Source of the DNA: Acidobacteriota bacterium
Lineage (GTDB): Bacteria > Acidobacteriota > Blastocatellia > Pyrinomonadales > Pyrinomonadaceae
Assembly: GCA_019639175.1 (NCBI GenBank)
Contig: JAHBSK010000002.1
Location: 310,001-374,000, forward strand
Length of the DNA: 64,000 nt
Direction of reading: 5' to 3'
The notes under the pieces are model-generated. The model had not been told where the DNA came from. It saw only the letters and a list, made by a program, of their open reading frames with translations, and made no database searches. Of this stretch, positions 56,443 through 64,000 are shown one piece after another; within the stretch, counting starts at the first letter, position 1, and each line of letters starts with the position of its first letter. The position numbers and the translations under genes are program-made.

Positions 56443-57102
56443 TCAAACAGCCCGATCGGAACGTTCGCCCAGGTAAAAATGCCATAAAAGTCGGGCGGCG
56501 GCCGAGCGAAAGGGTTTCCATCGTTCGGCAATGACGAGAAACGCGTCTGATGACGGCCATGGCTCGCCCGAAAGTCTGTGCCATGCAGCGTGAAGAGCGA
56601 TGTCGCCTTTTGGCATTACGTCCGGGCGGAGCATCGCCATCAGAAGATAAATGTCCGACGTCCATTCACCGATGCCTTTCAGCTTTATAAGCTCAGCCTT
56701 AACTTCAGCGTCAGGAAGCAGCGAAAGGGAAGCGAGGTCTAGACGGCTTTCAAGGATCGCCTCGGAAAGATGTCTTGCGTAAGATGTTTTCTGTCGGCTG
56801 AAACCTATCTTTCTCAACTCAATGTCGTCAAGCGTGAGAAAAACTTCAGGTTCGGGTTCGCCGATACGTGCCTTCAGCTTGTCAAAACACGCCCTTGCCG
56901 ACGCCAGCGAAACCTGCTGTTCGAGGATGATATGCAGCAGCGTCGCAAAACCTTCGGGCCTGTCCCAAAGCGGCGGAACACCGTGTTTTTCCAGCACGGT
57001 ACGCATTTCAGCGTGATTCGCCGCAAGCCGTCCGCACGCCTCTGCAAGAGAAGATGCGGAAAGACGCTGCGGATCATTCCCGGTTTTAGTGGACGATCTC
57101 AT
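56443..57102 (-). CDS. DNA-3-methyladenine glycosylase (AlkA-like, HhH-GPD)
   Basis: A 219-residue base-excision repair enzyme. The helix-hairpin-helix LIKLKGIGEWTSDIYLLMAML is followed by the catalytic Asp in MPKGDIALHAAW (about residue 172) with conserved LLHIILEQQVSLASA earlier. It removes alkylated purines from DNA, and there is no N-terminal AlkA extension, so it is a short form. It follows the oligopeptidase B terminator on the minus strand. Confidence 0.9.
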   Translation of the reverse strand: MRSSTKTGNDPQRLSASSLAEACGRLAANHAEMRTVLEKHGVPPLWDRPEGFATLLHIILEQQVSLASARACFDKLKARIGEPEPEVFLTLDDIELRKIGFSRQKTSYARHLSEAILESRLDLASLSLLPDAEVKAELIKLKGIGEWTSDIYLLMAMLRPDVMPKGDIALHAAWHRLSGEPWPSSDAFLVIAERWKPFRSAAARLLWHFYLGERSDRAV

Positions 57103-57116
57103 TTTCCGAAAAGAAA

Positions 57117-57157
57117 GCGTCCGCTGATCTTAAATAAACAAAAGAAACAGCGGACGC
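57117..57157 (-). terminator. Terminator of the oligopeptidase B gene
   Basis: Perfect 10-bp stem GCGTCCGCTG (57117-57126) and CAGCGGACGC (57148-57157). On the minus strand it is followed by TTTCTTTTC. It lies in the gap before the AlkA gene. Confidence 0.7.
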
Positions 57158-57210
57158 GTCATTGATGAATTGAAAGAAGCTCTCATTTGCAAAAGCTTCC
57201 TCCTTTTCCG

Positions 57211-59334
57211 TTATTTCGTAATCCCGACCTGAGTAAGAGCGTATGCGTAATCGAACGCGATCTCCTTCAGGCGGTCATAGCGTCCCGACGAGCCGCCGTG
57301 GCCCGCGCCCATATTCGTTTTGAGCAGGGTGACGCTGTCGTTCGTTTTGTATTCGCGTATCTTGGCGGCGTATTTCGCACCTTCCCAATACGGAACCTGG
57401 CTGTCATTGAGCGAGACCTCGATCAGCATATTCGGATATGGCTGTGCCTTTATCTGATCGTACGGCGAATAAGAGAACATATAGTCCCACGCTTCTTTCT
57501 CGTTCGGATTGCCCCATTCGATCCACTCGCCGGTTGTCAGCGGCAGCGTGTCGTCAAGCATCGTGTTCATTATGTCCACAAAAGGAACCTGAACTATCGC
57601 CGCCTTGAATGTCTCAGGTAATTGGTTGGAGACGGCTCCCATCAGCAATCCGCCTGCCGATCCGCCCTGAATGACCAGGCGGTCATTGTTCGTATATTTG
57701 TTCGCGATCAGCCATTTGGCGGAATCGACAAAATCATTGAACGTGTTCTTTTTCTTGAACATACGTCCGTCCTGCCGCCATTTTTCGCCAAGCTCGCTGC
57801 CGCCGCGGATGTGTGCTATCGCATAGATCATGCCGCGATCGACAAGACTCAGGCGGGCAGTCGAAAAGCTCGGCATTGTGGAATATCCGTACGAACCATA
57901 GGCATAAAGCAGCATTGGAGCCTTGCCGTCGAGCTTTGTGCCTTTTTTCATAAGTATCGAGACCGGCACTTTCACGCCATCACGAGCCGTTGCCCAGACG
58001 CGCTTTGTCTCATATTTCGACTTGTCGTGACCGCTCGGTATCTCCTGCTGTTTCAACAGTTTGCTGTTACGCGTTTTCATGTCGTATTCAAACGTCGAAG
58101 CCGGTGTCACCATCGAGGAATAACCGTAACGAATGATATCGGTATCGTATTCGGGATTGAAAGACAGCCCCATCGTATAAACGCTTTCAGGCGTTTTGAT
58201 GCGTGCAGATGCGCGACGCGTTTTTTGATCCATTACGCGGATATATTCCAACCCGTTCTCCAGTTCGGAAACGACGGCAAAATCCTTAAAGAAGTTTATG
58301 CCATCGATCTTTATTGCGGGGTTATGCGGAATGAAATCCTGCCAGTTCTTTTCGCTCGGATCATTCAGAGGGGCCTTGACGACCTTAAAGTTCTCGGCGT
58401 CCTTGTTGGTGTAGATGAAAAATTCGCCCTTATCAAAGGTTGCGGAATATTCGTGGCCCTCACGGCGAGGCGTGATGACCTTCCATTCGCCGGTCGGATC
58501 GTCAGCAGAAAGATAGCGAACCTCGTTCATCGTCGCCGCGCCGGAAACCATAAAGAACATCTTCTTGTCAGCCGAGCGGCCGATGCCGACGGTGAAAAGC
58601 ACGTCCTTTTCCTCATAGATAAGAACGTCGGGTTTACCGCTGCCGAGTTCGTGACGAAATATTTTATCGCTGCGCTTTGTTTCGGCGTCTTCCTGTCCGT
58701 AGAAAAGATATTTACCGTCAGGCGACCATTCCGTCGAAGTGGCCCTTTCTATCTTCACCGGCAAAAGTTCGCCGGTGCGGAGGTCTTTGACCTGAAGCGT
58801 GTACTGCCTGTAGCCGGTCGTGTCGGTCGAGAATGCCAGAAGGTTGCCATCATCGCTGACCTCAAATCCGCGAATGGCGAAATACTCGTAGCCTTTTGCC
58901 ATCTCGTTCTGGTCAAGAAGCACCTCTGCGTCCTTGCCGTCCTGTGTCTTGCTTCGCAGATATGTCGGGTACTGTTTGCCCTCTTCGGTCTTTGTGAAAT
59001 ACCAATAGTCTCCGAGTTTATAGGGAACCGACGTATCATCCTGCTTGATCCGGCCCATCATCTCTTTATAAAGCGTATCAACAAGCGGCTGGTGCTTGTT
59101 CATGTGAGCATCAGTATAGGCATTTTCAGCCTCAAGGTATTTGATTATTTCAGGATCCTTTTTTTGGTTGCGGTCACGCATCCAAGCGTAATTATCGGTT
59201 ATCTCATAGCCGTGTATCTTAAGAACCTTGGGTACTTTCTTTGCGACAGGTGGTTTCATATCGGTTTGAGCCAAAGCTGCTCCGCTGGAAATGCCAATGG
59301 CAAGCGCCGTCATGGCACATAACAAAGCCTTCAT
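57211..59334 (-). CDS. Oligopeptidase B (S9A prolyl-oligopeptidase family)
   Basis: A 707-residue protein with a signal peptide (ending ALAQ). Residues 30-420 form the beta-propeller, and the hydrolase domain at the end has the nucleophile QGGSAGGLLMG (Ser near residue 558), Asp in NDSQVPYWEG and His in GAGHGGSSGR. This layout and the sequence FSPYDQIK, YPNMLIEVSLNDSQVPYWEG match oligopeptidase B, which prefers basic residues. Here it appears to be exported. The ATG at 59334 has AAGGAG upstream. Confidence 0.92.
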   Translation of the reverse strand: MKALLCAMTALAIGISSGAALAQTDMKPPVAKKVPKVLKIHGYEITDNYAWMRDRNQKKDPEIIKYLEAENAYTDAHMNKHQPLVDTLYKEMMGRIKQDDTSVPYKLGDYWYFTKTEEGKQYPTYLRSKTQDGKDAEVLLDQNEMAKGYEYFAIRGFEVSDDGNLLAFSTDTTGYRQYTLQVKDLRTGELLPVKIERATSTEWSPDGKYLFYGQEDAETKRSDKIFRHELGSGKPDVLIYEEKDVLFTVGIGRSADKKMFFMVSGAATMNEVRYLSADDPTGEWKVITPRREGHEYSATFDKGEFFIYTNKDAENFKVVKAPLNDPSEKNWQDFIPHNPAIKIDGINFFKDFAVVSELENGLEYIRVMDQKTRRASARIKTPESVYTMGLSFNPEYDTDIIRYGYSSMVTPASTFEYDMKTRNSKLLKQQEIPSGHDKSKYETKRVWATARDGVKVPVSILMKKGTKLDGKAPMLLYAYGSYGYSTMPSFSTARLSLVDRGMIYAIAHIRGGSELGEKWRQDGRMFKKKNTFNDFVDSAKWLIANKYTNNDRLVIQGGSAGGLLMGAVSNQLPETFKAAIVQVPFVDIMNTMLDDTLPLTTGEWIEWGNPNEKEAWDYMFSYSPYDQIKAQPYPNMLIEVSLNDSQVPYWEGAKYAAKIREYKTNDSVTLLKTNMGAGHGGSSGRYDRLKEIAFDYAYALTQVGITK

Positions 59335-59502
59335 TTTTCTACTCCTTAACGATGTGATCGTTTTTGTGATCTATTGGAAAAATAACAAAATCCCGGACTG
59401 ATTAAAATTTATACGAGTAGAAAAAAGGAATGTTTCCCAAATTGCCGGATCATACAACACATACGGATGCGAAATTATTTGGCAGGACGCAAAAAATATC
59501 TT

Positions 59503-59531
59503 GACTCGACCACAACAAATGGGTACAATAT
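59503..59531 (+). promoter_or_regulatory. Sigma70-type promoter of an orphan RNA
   Basis: TTGACT (59503-59508), a spacer of exactly 17 bp, and TACAAT (59526-59531). No protein gene follows on this strand. Confidence 0.8.
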
Positions 59532-59537
59532 ATCTAC

Positions 59538-59748
59538 ATAGCGCACTATGTGGTAAACGGATGCCGAAATGAGCATCTGGTCGGTGAGGTACCTGATTTT
59601 GAAATCCGGCTCGGAAAGTAGGTTCAGGAAACACGCTTCATTGGAAACTCTTGGAGGTTTTGTCGGCGCAATGCTCTTAACCATGAAGGGAGTCGCTTAG
59701 AGAAAGGATATAAGGCCTGTACCCTCGCCGGTATGGGCCTTCCTTTTT
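59538..59748 (+). ncRNA. Structured non-coding RNA candidate, about 210 nt, class unknown
   Basis: A strong promoter (59503-59531) and a strong terminator (AAGGCC 59712-59717, GGCCTT 59736-59741, nested TACC/GGTA, then TTTTT) bracket a stretch without a convincing ORF. Its ends can pair in a closing stem (GCG.AC near 59543 with GTCGC near 59692; ATG.GGT.AA near 59550 with TTAACCAT near 59677), inside which there are GATGC/GCATC and CCTGA/TCAGG stems. The rod-like shape with a closing stem recalls 6S RNA, but I cannot confirm a match to any class. Confidence 0.65.
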
Positions 59749-59825
59749 ATTAGAACGTTTCCGGCAGCTTGTTTTTGCATACTTAATACAGGCCGTTATC
59801 TAAAATTTCTTAATTTCAAATAAAA

Positions 59826-59851
59826 ATGCCCGGAGCATAAACTCGGGGCAT
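59826..59851. terminator. Terminator of citrate synthase (bidirectional)
   Basis: Stem ATGCCCGGAG (59826-59835) and ACTCGGGGCAT (59841-59851) with a short ATAA loop, flanked by A runs on the left and TTTT on the right. Confidence 0.85.
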
Positions 59852-59876
59852 TTTGCATTAAGAATGAAGCGGACGA

Positions 59877-61010
59877 TCAGCGTTCTGCGACCGGGACGTA
59901 TTTCAATCCGCGTTCGCCGATGTATTCCGCACGCGGACGGATCAGCTTGTTGTTGTCATATTGTTCGAGGATGTGTCCCGTCCAGCCTGAAATGCGGCTG
60001 ACGGCAAAGATCGGCGTGTAAAGGTCCAGCGGAATGCCCATCAGGTAATAGGTTGAAGCAGAGTAGAAGTCCACGTTCGGGAACATTCCCTTTTTTTCGT
60101 GCATCAGTTGCTCGATCCGCTGCGACATTTCGTACCATTTCTGCTCACCGGCCTTATCCGACATAGTTTTTGAGAACTTGCGGAGCCATGTTGCTCGCGG
60201 ATCCTCGGTCTTGTAAACAGCGTGGCCGATGCCCATGATCTTTTTCTTTTCGGCAAGGGCGGACTCGACAAATTCATCTACCTTGTCGATAGAACCTATC
60301 TCGAGGAGCATCTTCATCACATTGGTGTTTGCTCCGCCGTGCAGCGGCCCGGCAAGTGCAGCAATGCCCGCAGTGACGGCACCGTACATATCGGCAAGCG
60401 TACCCGCGACGACCCGTGTCGTGAATGTTGAGGCGTTAAGCTCATGGTCGGCGTGGAGGATAAGGGCGATGTCGAACATCCGGGCCTCTTCGGCATCAGG
60501 ACGCTCGCCGCGAAGCATATAGAGAAAATTTTCGGCTATTGAAAGGCTTGGATCGGGAGCGACGATCTCCTTGCCGTTGCGGATGCGGTCCCAAGCAGCG
60601 GCGATGGTGCCGATCTGGGCCGTAAGTTTGATCGCCGCCTGTGTGGCATTCTCGCGGTCGGTGCCGTGACCGGCCCTGTCGTAAAAATCGAGTGAGGAAA
60701 CCGAGGTTCTGAGTACGTCCATCGGGTCAGCGTCCTTCGGGAACTGCTTCATCAGTTCGATGACCTCGGCCGGAACTGCATAGTTTGCCCTGATCCGTGA
60801 TGTCAGGTCGGCAAGTTCATCCCCATTGGGCAGCCTGCCGTTCCAAAGTAAGAAAATGACCTCTTCAAATGTGGAGTTTTCCGCCAGGTCGTGGATGTCA
60901 TAACCCTGATATATCAATACTCCGTTGACGCCATCCACATCTCCGATGGCGCTCTGTGCCGCGACCACGCCTCTCAATCCTGCGGCGGCAGTTGATTCCG
61001 CTGTACTCAT
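59877..61010 (-). CDS. Citrate synthase
   Basis: A 377-residue enzyme, the length of the type I short bacterial/archaeal form. It condenses oxaloacetate and acetyl-CoA at the start of the TCA cycle. Catalytic His in the HADHELNASTFTTRVV segment, His in GPLHGGANTNVMKML, GIGHAVYKTEDPRATWLRKFS, and the Asp region in PNVDFYSAS are all visible. The ATG at 61010 follows AAAGG. It has its own terminator downstream and is flanked by the RNA gene on the other strand. Confidence 0.96.
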   Translation of the reverse strand: MSTAESTAAAGLRGVVAAQSAIGDVDGVNGVLIYQGYDIHDLAENSTFEEVIFLLWNGRLPNGDELADLTSRIRANYAVPAEVIELMKQFPKDADPMDVLRTSVSSLDFYDRAGHGTDRENATQAAIKLTAQIGTIAAAWDRIRNGKEIVAPDPSLSIAENFLYMLRGERPDAEEARMFDIALILHADHELNASTFTTRVVAGTLADMYGAVTAGIAALAGPLHGGANTNVMKMLLEIGSIDKVDEFVESALAEKKKIMGIGHAVYKTEDPRATWLRKFSKTMSDKAGEQKWYEMSQRIEQLMHEKKGMFPNVDFYSASTYYLMGIPLDLYTPIFAVSRISGWTGHILEQYDNNKLIRPRAEYIGERGLKYVPVAER

Positions 61011-61123
61011 TATTACCTTTACCCCGTGTGTTCCTTATACTAATTTTTATAAATTCAACCGAACTAAATATTTTAACGAAGTTATAGGGCAATAACAAGT
61101 TTGCCGGGGTTTGGCGCAAAAAG

Positions 61124-61172
61124 GCCGTGAGACGCAGTTTCCGCTGGAGGAGGCCCGGCGTCGTCTCACGGC
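61124..61172 (-). terminator. Terminator of the glycine-zipper protein gene
   Basis: Perfect 11-bp stem GCCGTGAGACG (61124-61134) and CGTCTCACGGC (61162-61172) with a 27-base G/C-rich loop. On the minus strand it is followed by CTTTTTGCG. Confidence 0.85.
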
Positions 61173-61195
61173 TTTACGAGGATGTCTGGAAAACC

Positions 61196-62335
61196 CTATC
61201 GGATCTTTGTTTCGTATGACGTCCTGATGCGAAGCTGCTGATTCCTGTTCAGGCGAATGTGCTTGCCGCGTTCGATGACGACGGCTCCGACGCCGAATGC
61301 CGCACCGACGCTCGCGCCGACAGCCGCTCCGACCGGCCCGCCGGTCAATGCTCCGATGCCGAGGCCCGCTCCGGTCGAAGCGCCGACCTTGATGGCGTCC
61401 TCTTTCAATGTGCGTCGTCCGATGGCGGAACCTTCGGCGTCTATGGTCTTGATATTGTCACCCTTGACCGGCATAACTTCGGTCAGGATCGCGTCAAAAT
61501 TGCTCCAGCGTTCCTCGGTCAGGATTATGCGGTCAAATGAAAGCAGCATTTCCGAACGCCTCTTGATGCGTCCCGGTTTGGTGATGCGTTCGATGCGGCC
61601 TTCGATGATCGCTCCTTCTATCTCAACAGGCGAAACGATGCGGGCGGTGAACTTATCGCCCTCACGGTTGTTCTCGGTGCTGAGGTCATCTTGTATCTCA
61701 AGGATGAGTTCGGTGTCGCGAGGGATTATGATGATCGCGTCGCTTACAGGCACAAAGGAGGCTTTTATCGGAGCCACAAGGTCCTGCGGGCCTGATTGGC
61801 TGGGTGCAGGAGGCAGAGCAGCGGTTTTTTCTGCCTGAACAGGAGTTTCTTCAACTTGCGGTTCGGCCTGTGCGGTCTGCTCGCGGCTTATCTCACGTTC
61901 AACTACCGGATTTGCCTTTTCAATGGGGTTCGTCTTTTCAGCGGCCGCGACCGTTTTGGGCAGAGCGTCAAGGCCGCGCGGCGAAAGTCCCGGAGGAACG
62001 GTTGATTCGAAAGAGCGTTTTTCGTAACCGGTGTTATAACCGCTTTCAAATCCCTGACGATAGCCGTCGCGATAATCCGTCAAAGAGCCGTAATCCTTAT
62101 TGTATGCTCTGTCGGCGCTGACAAATTCGGTATGGCCGGCGATGTTCCTTTCGGCATTATCTATGGAATCGCGGTATCCGGCCATATAGCCGTCCGAATA
62201 TCCTGTTCTGTAACCGCGTTGAAGAGCGGCCTTGGCCGTTTGTCCGTAAGCTGTTTGTACGGAAAGGGTTACGGACGAAAGGATCGAGAGCGAAAAGATG
62301 ATCGCAAGGGTGGAAACTTTTCTGGTAAGCTGCAT
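61196..62335 (-). CDS. Exported protein with GYxxGY repeats and a glycine zipper
   Basis: A 379-residue protein with a signal peptide (about 1-31, ending AYGQ). Residues 35-110 have repeated GYRTGYSDGYMAGY-type motifs, 110-200 are a Pro/Gln/Glu-rich linker, 200-290 form a beta-rich domain with IPRDTELILEIQDDLSTENN, and 310-365 a glycine zipper (GAGLGIGALTGGPVGAAVGASVGAAFG) that may insert into or span a membrane. It may be a pore- or membrane-associated protein of the outer envelope; no family name can be given. AGGAGG precedes the ATG at 62335. Confidence 0.65.
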   Translation of the reverse strand: MQLTRKVSTLAIIFSLSILSSVTLSVQTAYGQTAKAALQRGYRTGYSDGYMAGYRDSIDNAERNIAGHTEFVSADRAYNKDYGSLTDYRDGYRQGFESGYNTGYEKRSFESTVPPGLSPRGLDALPKTVAAAEKTNPIEKANPVVEREISREQTAQAEPQVEETPVQAEKTAALPPAPSQSGPQDLVAPIKASFVPVSDAIIIIPRDTELILEIQDDLSTENNREGDKFTARIVSPVEIEGAIIEGRIERITKPGRIKRRSEMLLSFDRIILTEERWSNFDAILTEVMPVKGDNIKTIDAEGSAIGRRTLKEDAIKVGASTGAGLGIGALTGGPVGAAVGASVGAAFGVGAVVIERGKHIRLNRNQQLRIRTSYETKIR

Positions 62336-62509
62336 TTTGCCTCCTATTTAAGCTGCTTAAAGTTGTGGAACTGGTTTGTCCTCAATTGTTTATACAGTAA
62401 ATGTTGAGAATTTACAAGAGCTTTTTGCAAATTTTAAGCAAAAATTAAACAAAAACTAAGCGCGTGTTTAGTTATGACAGTGTCCCTGTGCCGCCGCGAA
62501 AAAAGAAGA

Positions 62510-62537
62510 GGGCAAGGAGGTTGGCGTCTCCTTGCCC
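62510..62537 (-). terminator. Terminator of the DUF5916 gene
   Basis: Perfect 10-bp stem GGGCAAGGAG (62510-62519) and CTCCTTGCCC (62528-62537) with an 8-base loop. On the minus strand it is followed by TCTTCTTTTTT. Confidence 0.9.
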
Positions 62538-62569
62538 GACCAAGCGCTCATTCAGGAGGAACATTGCGC

Positions 62570-64000
62570 TCAGAAGCTCTTACGAAATAGATACGAGACG
62601 CGGATAAAAAAGGTTCTGCTATTTCTTGCAAAACCCGTTTCCGGGTCTCCCGAGAACGGATTGCGGCCATTGTAATTAAAATTGTCGTTGTAACCGGCGT
62701 AAAATGCCGTTCCCGGACTTGGCGTCCAGCCGAACAGTGCCTGGCCTGCAAAGTTGTCCCTCATCGAATCATAATCAAGACGCGTTCGGACAAAGACGAA
62801 GCGCGAGAAGGAATATGTCGAACGCAGGCTCAAAATATCGGAGTCGAACGACCGTATTCGGTTGTCATTGCGTACCAGGCGGCTTTTGTTATAACTTGCC
62901 GACGCTCGCCATGCGTTTATCGGTTTCCATTCGATCTCGGCGTTCGCGCTGAACTGTTTTCCTGGGCCGGGATCGATCTGGCCGTTTCCGGCAGGGAAGA
63001 AGTAATCAAATCTGTTGTTGGTGTAGTTGACGCTGACATAGTAGAAAAGATACTTGTTCAGGTTGTGGTTCATCTCGGTGTAAAAGAATTGCTGCCACGC
63101 GTCGCGTACGGGATCGCCGACGAACCGTCCGGGACGTGTAGGCATTCTTTTCAGGCCAAATTCCTCTTCATAGATCTTTTCGCGAACTACGCCGCCTTCC
63201 ATATAAAGAAAGATCGACCGCTGCAGCGAGAGGTTGAGGTTCGATCCTGCCCGGAACCTTTGCATACGTCCCGAGAAATCAAAGTCATAACCGGTGAATT
63301 TGCCCCAGCTTGCGCGTATCAGCGGAGCATTTGGGCGCGATCTCGTACTTGTACGATGGTAGAAAAAGAGAAAGTTGGAATCCGAGCGTGAGTTAAAGCC
63401 GGCGTCGGCGCGATAGTCCGCCGATCTGCCGCCTGCCTCGATGAACCAGCCGTGACGGTCGGTATAATAATCGAGATTGCCGTAATAACCGACAGCGTTG
63501 CCCGTGCGGTAACGGTCATAGCTTCCGTTGCCAAGCGGGTTCGGCGAAGTATTTCCGGTGCCGCAGACCTCGCGGTTTCTTGCGGCCTGTGACGGATCGG
63601 CATCAGGTTCGAATGATGGATCGAAAAAGCATCGGCGCGATGTGGTTCCGGCAACCTGAAGAGTGCCGGTCAGCTTTGGCGTGAATTTCACTCTCGTATC
63701 GACGCTCGCGACCAGGTTCTTCTGTTCGGGAAAACCGCGATAAGTTACGAAAAGGCCGATGTGATTCTCTTTGCCAATGTCGCGTTTTGCGCGAAGAATG
63801 CCGAAAACGGCGTTCTTGTCCAGAAATTCGTTTATCCTTGGCCGGACGGACGGATCGTTTCGCTCGTCCTCGCTAAAATTTCCCGGAGCCTTGTCCGTGG
63901 CGAACAGCACGCCGAAGGAATTTTTTCCTTCCTTGCCGGTGAGTTTCAGAGCGACGTCCGGATCGACTATCGTTCGCGAATGGAACACAGTTATCGGCGT
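62570..64000 (-). CDS. DUF5916 domain protein, C-terminal part (cut by the window edge)
   Basis: The open frame runs from 62570 to the edge without a stop, giving about 476 residues of a larger protein. FHSRTIVDPDVALKLTGKEGKNSFGVLFATDKAPGN and the following many Tyr/Phe/Asn-rich beta strands, ending in an aromatic residue (KSF), match the C-terminal DUF5916 region, which looks like an outer-membrane beta barrel. Full-length proteins carry an N-terminal carbohydrate-binding-like domain, which would lie outside this window. The start is not in the window. Confidence 0.85.
   Translation of the reverse strand, partial: TPITVFHSRTIVDPDVALKLTGKEGKNSFGVLFATDKAPGNFSEDERNDPSVRPRINEFLDKNAVFGILRAKRDIGKENHIGLFVTYRGFPEQKNLVASVDTRVKFTPKLTGTLQVAGTTSRRCFFDPSFEPDADPSQAARNREVCGTGNTSPNPLGNGSYDRYRTGNAVGYYGNLDYYTDRHGWFIEAGGRSADYRADAGFNSRSDSNFLFFYHRTSTRSRPNAPLIRASWGKFTGYDFDFSGRMQRFRAGSNLNLSLQRSIFLYMEGGVVREKIYEEEFGLKRMPTRPGRFVGDPVRDAWQQFFYTEMNHNLNKYLFYYVSVNYTNNRFDYFFPAGNGQIDPGPGKQFSANAEIEWKPINAWRASASYNKSRLVRNDNRIRSFDSDILSLRSTYSFSRFVFVRTRLDYDSMRDNFAGQALFGWTPSPGTAFYAGYNDNFNYNGRNPFSGDPETGFARNSRTFFIRVSYLFRKSF

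Noticed and set aside
57622..59322. 566-codon open frame on the plus strand
   Set aside because: It lies entirely antisense to oligopeptidase B, whose complete family motifs are on the minus strand, so it is a codon-structure shadow.
59560..59600. M-box magnesium riboswitch (GGTGAGGTACCT)
   Set aside because: Only one short segment is similar; the conserved GCTGCCGCCC part is absent, and no magnesium transporter follows.

Overview
The window reads as ordinary chromosomal DNA of a Gram-negative bacterium with moderate G+C content. The best guess is an Acidobacteriota member of the Blastocatellia/Pyrinomonadaceae type. This is inferred from gene content: TPR proteins with a CadC-like winged helix, many exported peptidases, a DUF5916 beta-barrel protein, a GxxExxY protein, DUF5678, a DUF6428-containing ars operon, and low-complexity inverted repeats between genes. 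No tRNA, rRNA, CRISPR array or complete insertion sequence was seen.

Layout. Positions 281-9306 hold purC with a small Fis-type regulator, a cation transporter, a CIRCE-controlled groES-groEL operon, an SDR-like protein, a membrane PIN-TRAM protein and ispD-ispF. Positions 9394-13341 hold a nucleoside-salvage operon: pyrimidine-nucleoside phosphorylase, a BMP-type lipoprotein and a double ATPase. It stops 21 codons into what looks like a permease gene. An ars operon (arsR, DUF6428, a small membrane ORF, arsC) follows, with two ArsR-type palindromic operators and no efflux pump. Positions 14854-19023 carry an aminotransferase, coaD, a HAD hydrolase, DUF5678 and an M28 peptidase.

Positions 19066-27066 are an accessory stretch. 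It has a GxxExxY (PDDEXK-like) gene inside arrays of inverted CACAGA-type repeats, an HNH endonuclease that has lost its zinc cysteines, a LarA-like protein, a CadC-TPR protein, a frameshifted ORF6N gene, and a DUF1016 nuclease inserted at the 5' end of the next gene, where a diverged copy of that 5' end remains. Positions 27067-31521 encode a reductase/AMP-ligase/ACP/acyltransferase fusion. Next come a very short prepilin-like gene, an M16 peptidase, a GH47 mannosidase, an epimerase, a papain-like protein, a repeat protein, an APC permease, a serine hydrolase, an S9 peptidase, a PAS-GGDEF-EAL protein and an M19 dipeptidase.

Positions 48285-54059 form an apparent minus-strand operon of three exported or membrane-anchored proteins, at least two sharing a C-terminal domain, leading into secA. 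The right end has a helicase fragment lacking RecA2, an exported protein of unknown function, an AlkA-type glycosylase, oligopeptidase B, a stand-alone structured RNA candidate with its own promoter and terminator (59503-59748), citrate synthase, a glycine-zipper exported protein and a DUF5916 protein cut by the window edge.

The strongest candidates for something new are the GxxExxY/inverted-repeat system, the minihairpin array at 5401-5585, the unidentified RNA at 59538-59748, the secA-linked exported protein cluster and the DUF1016 insertion with its duplicated gene start.
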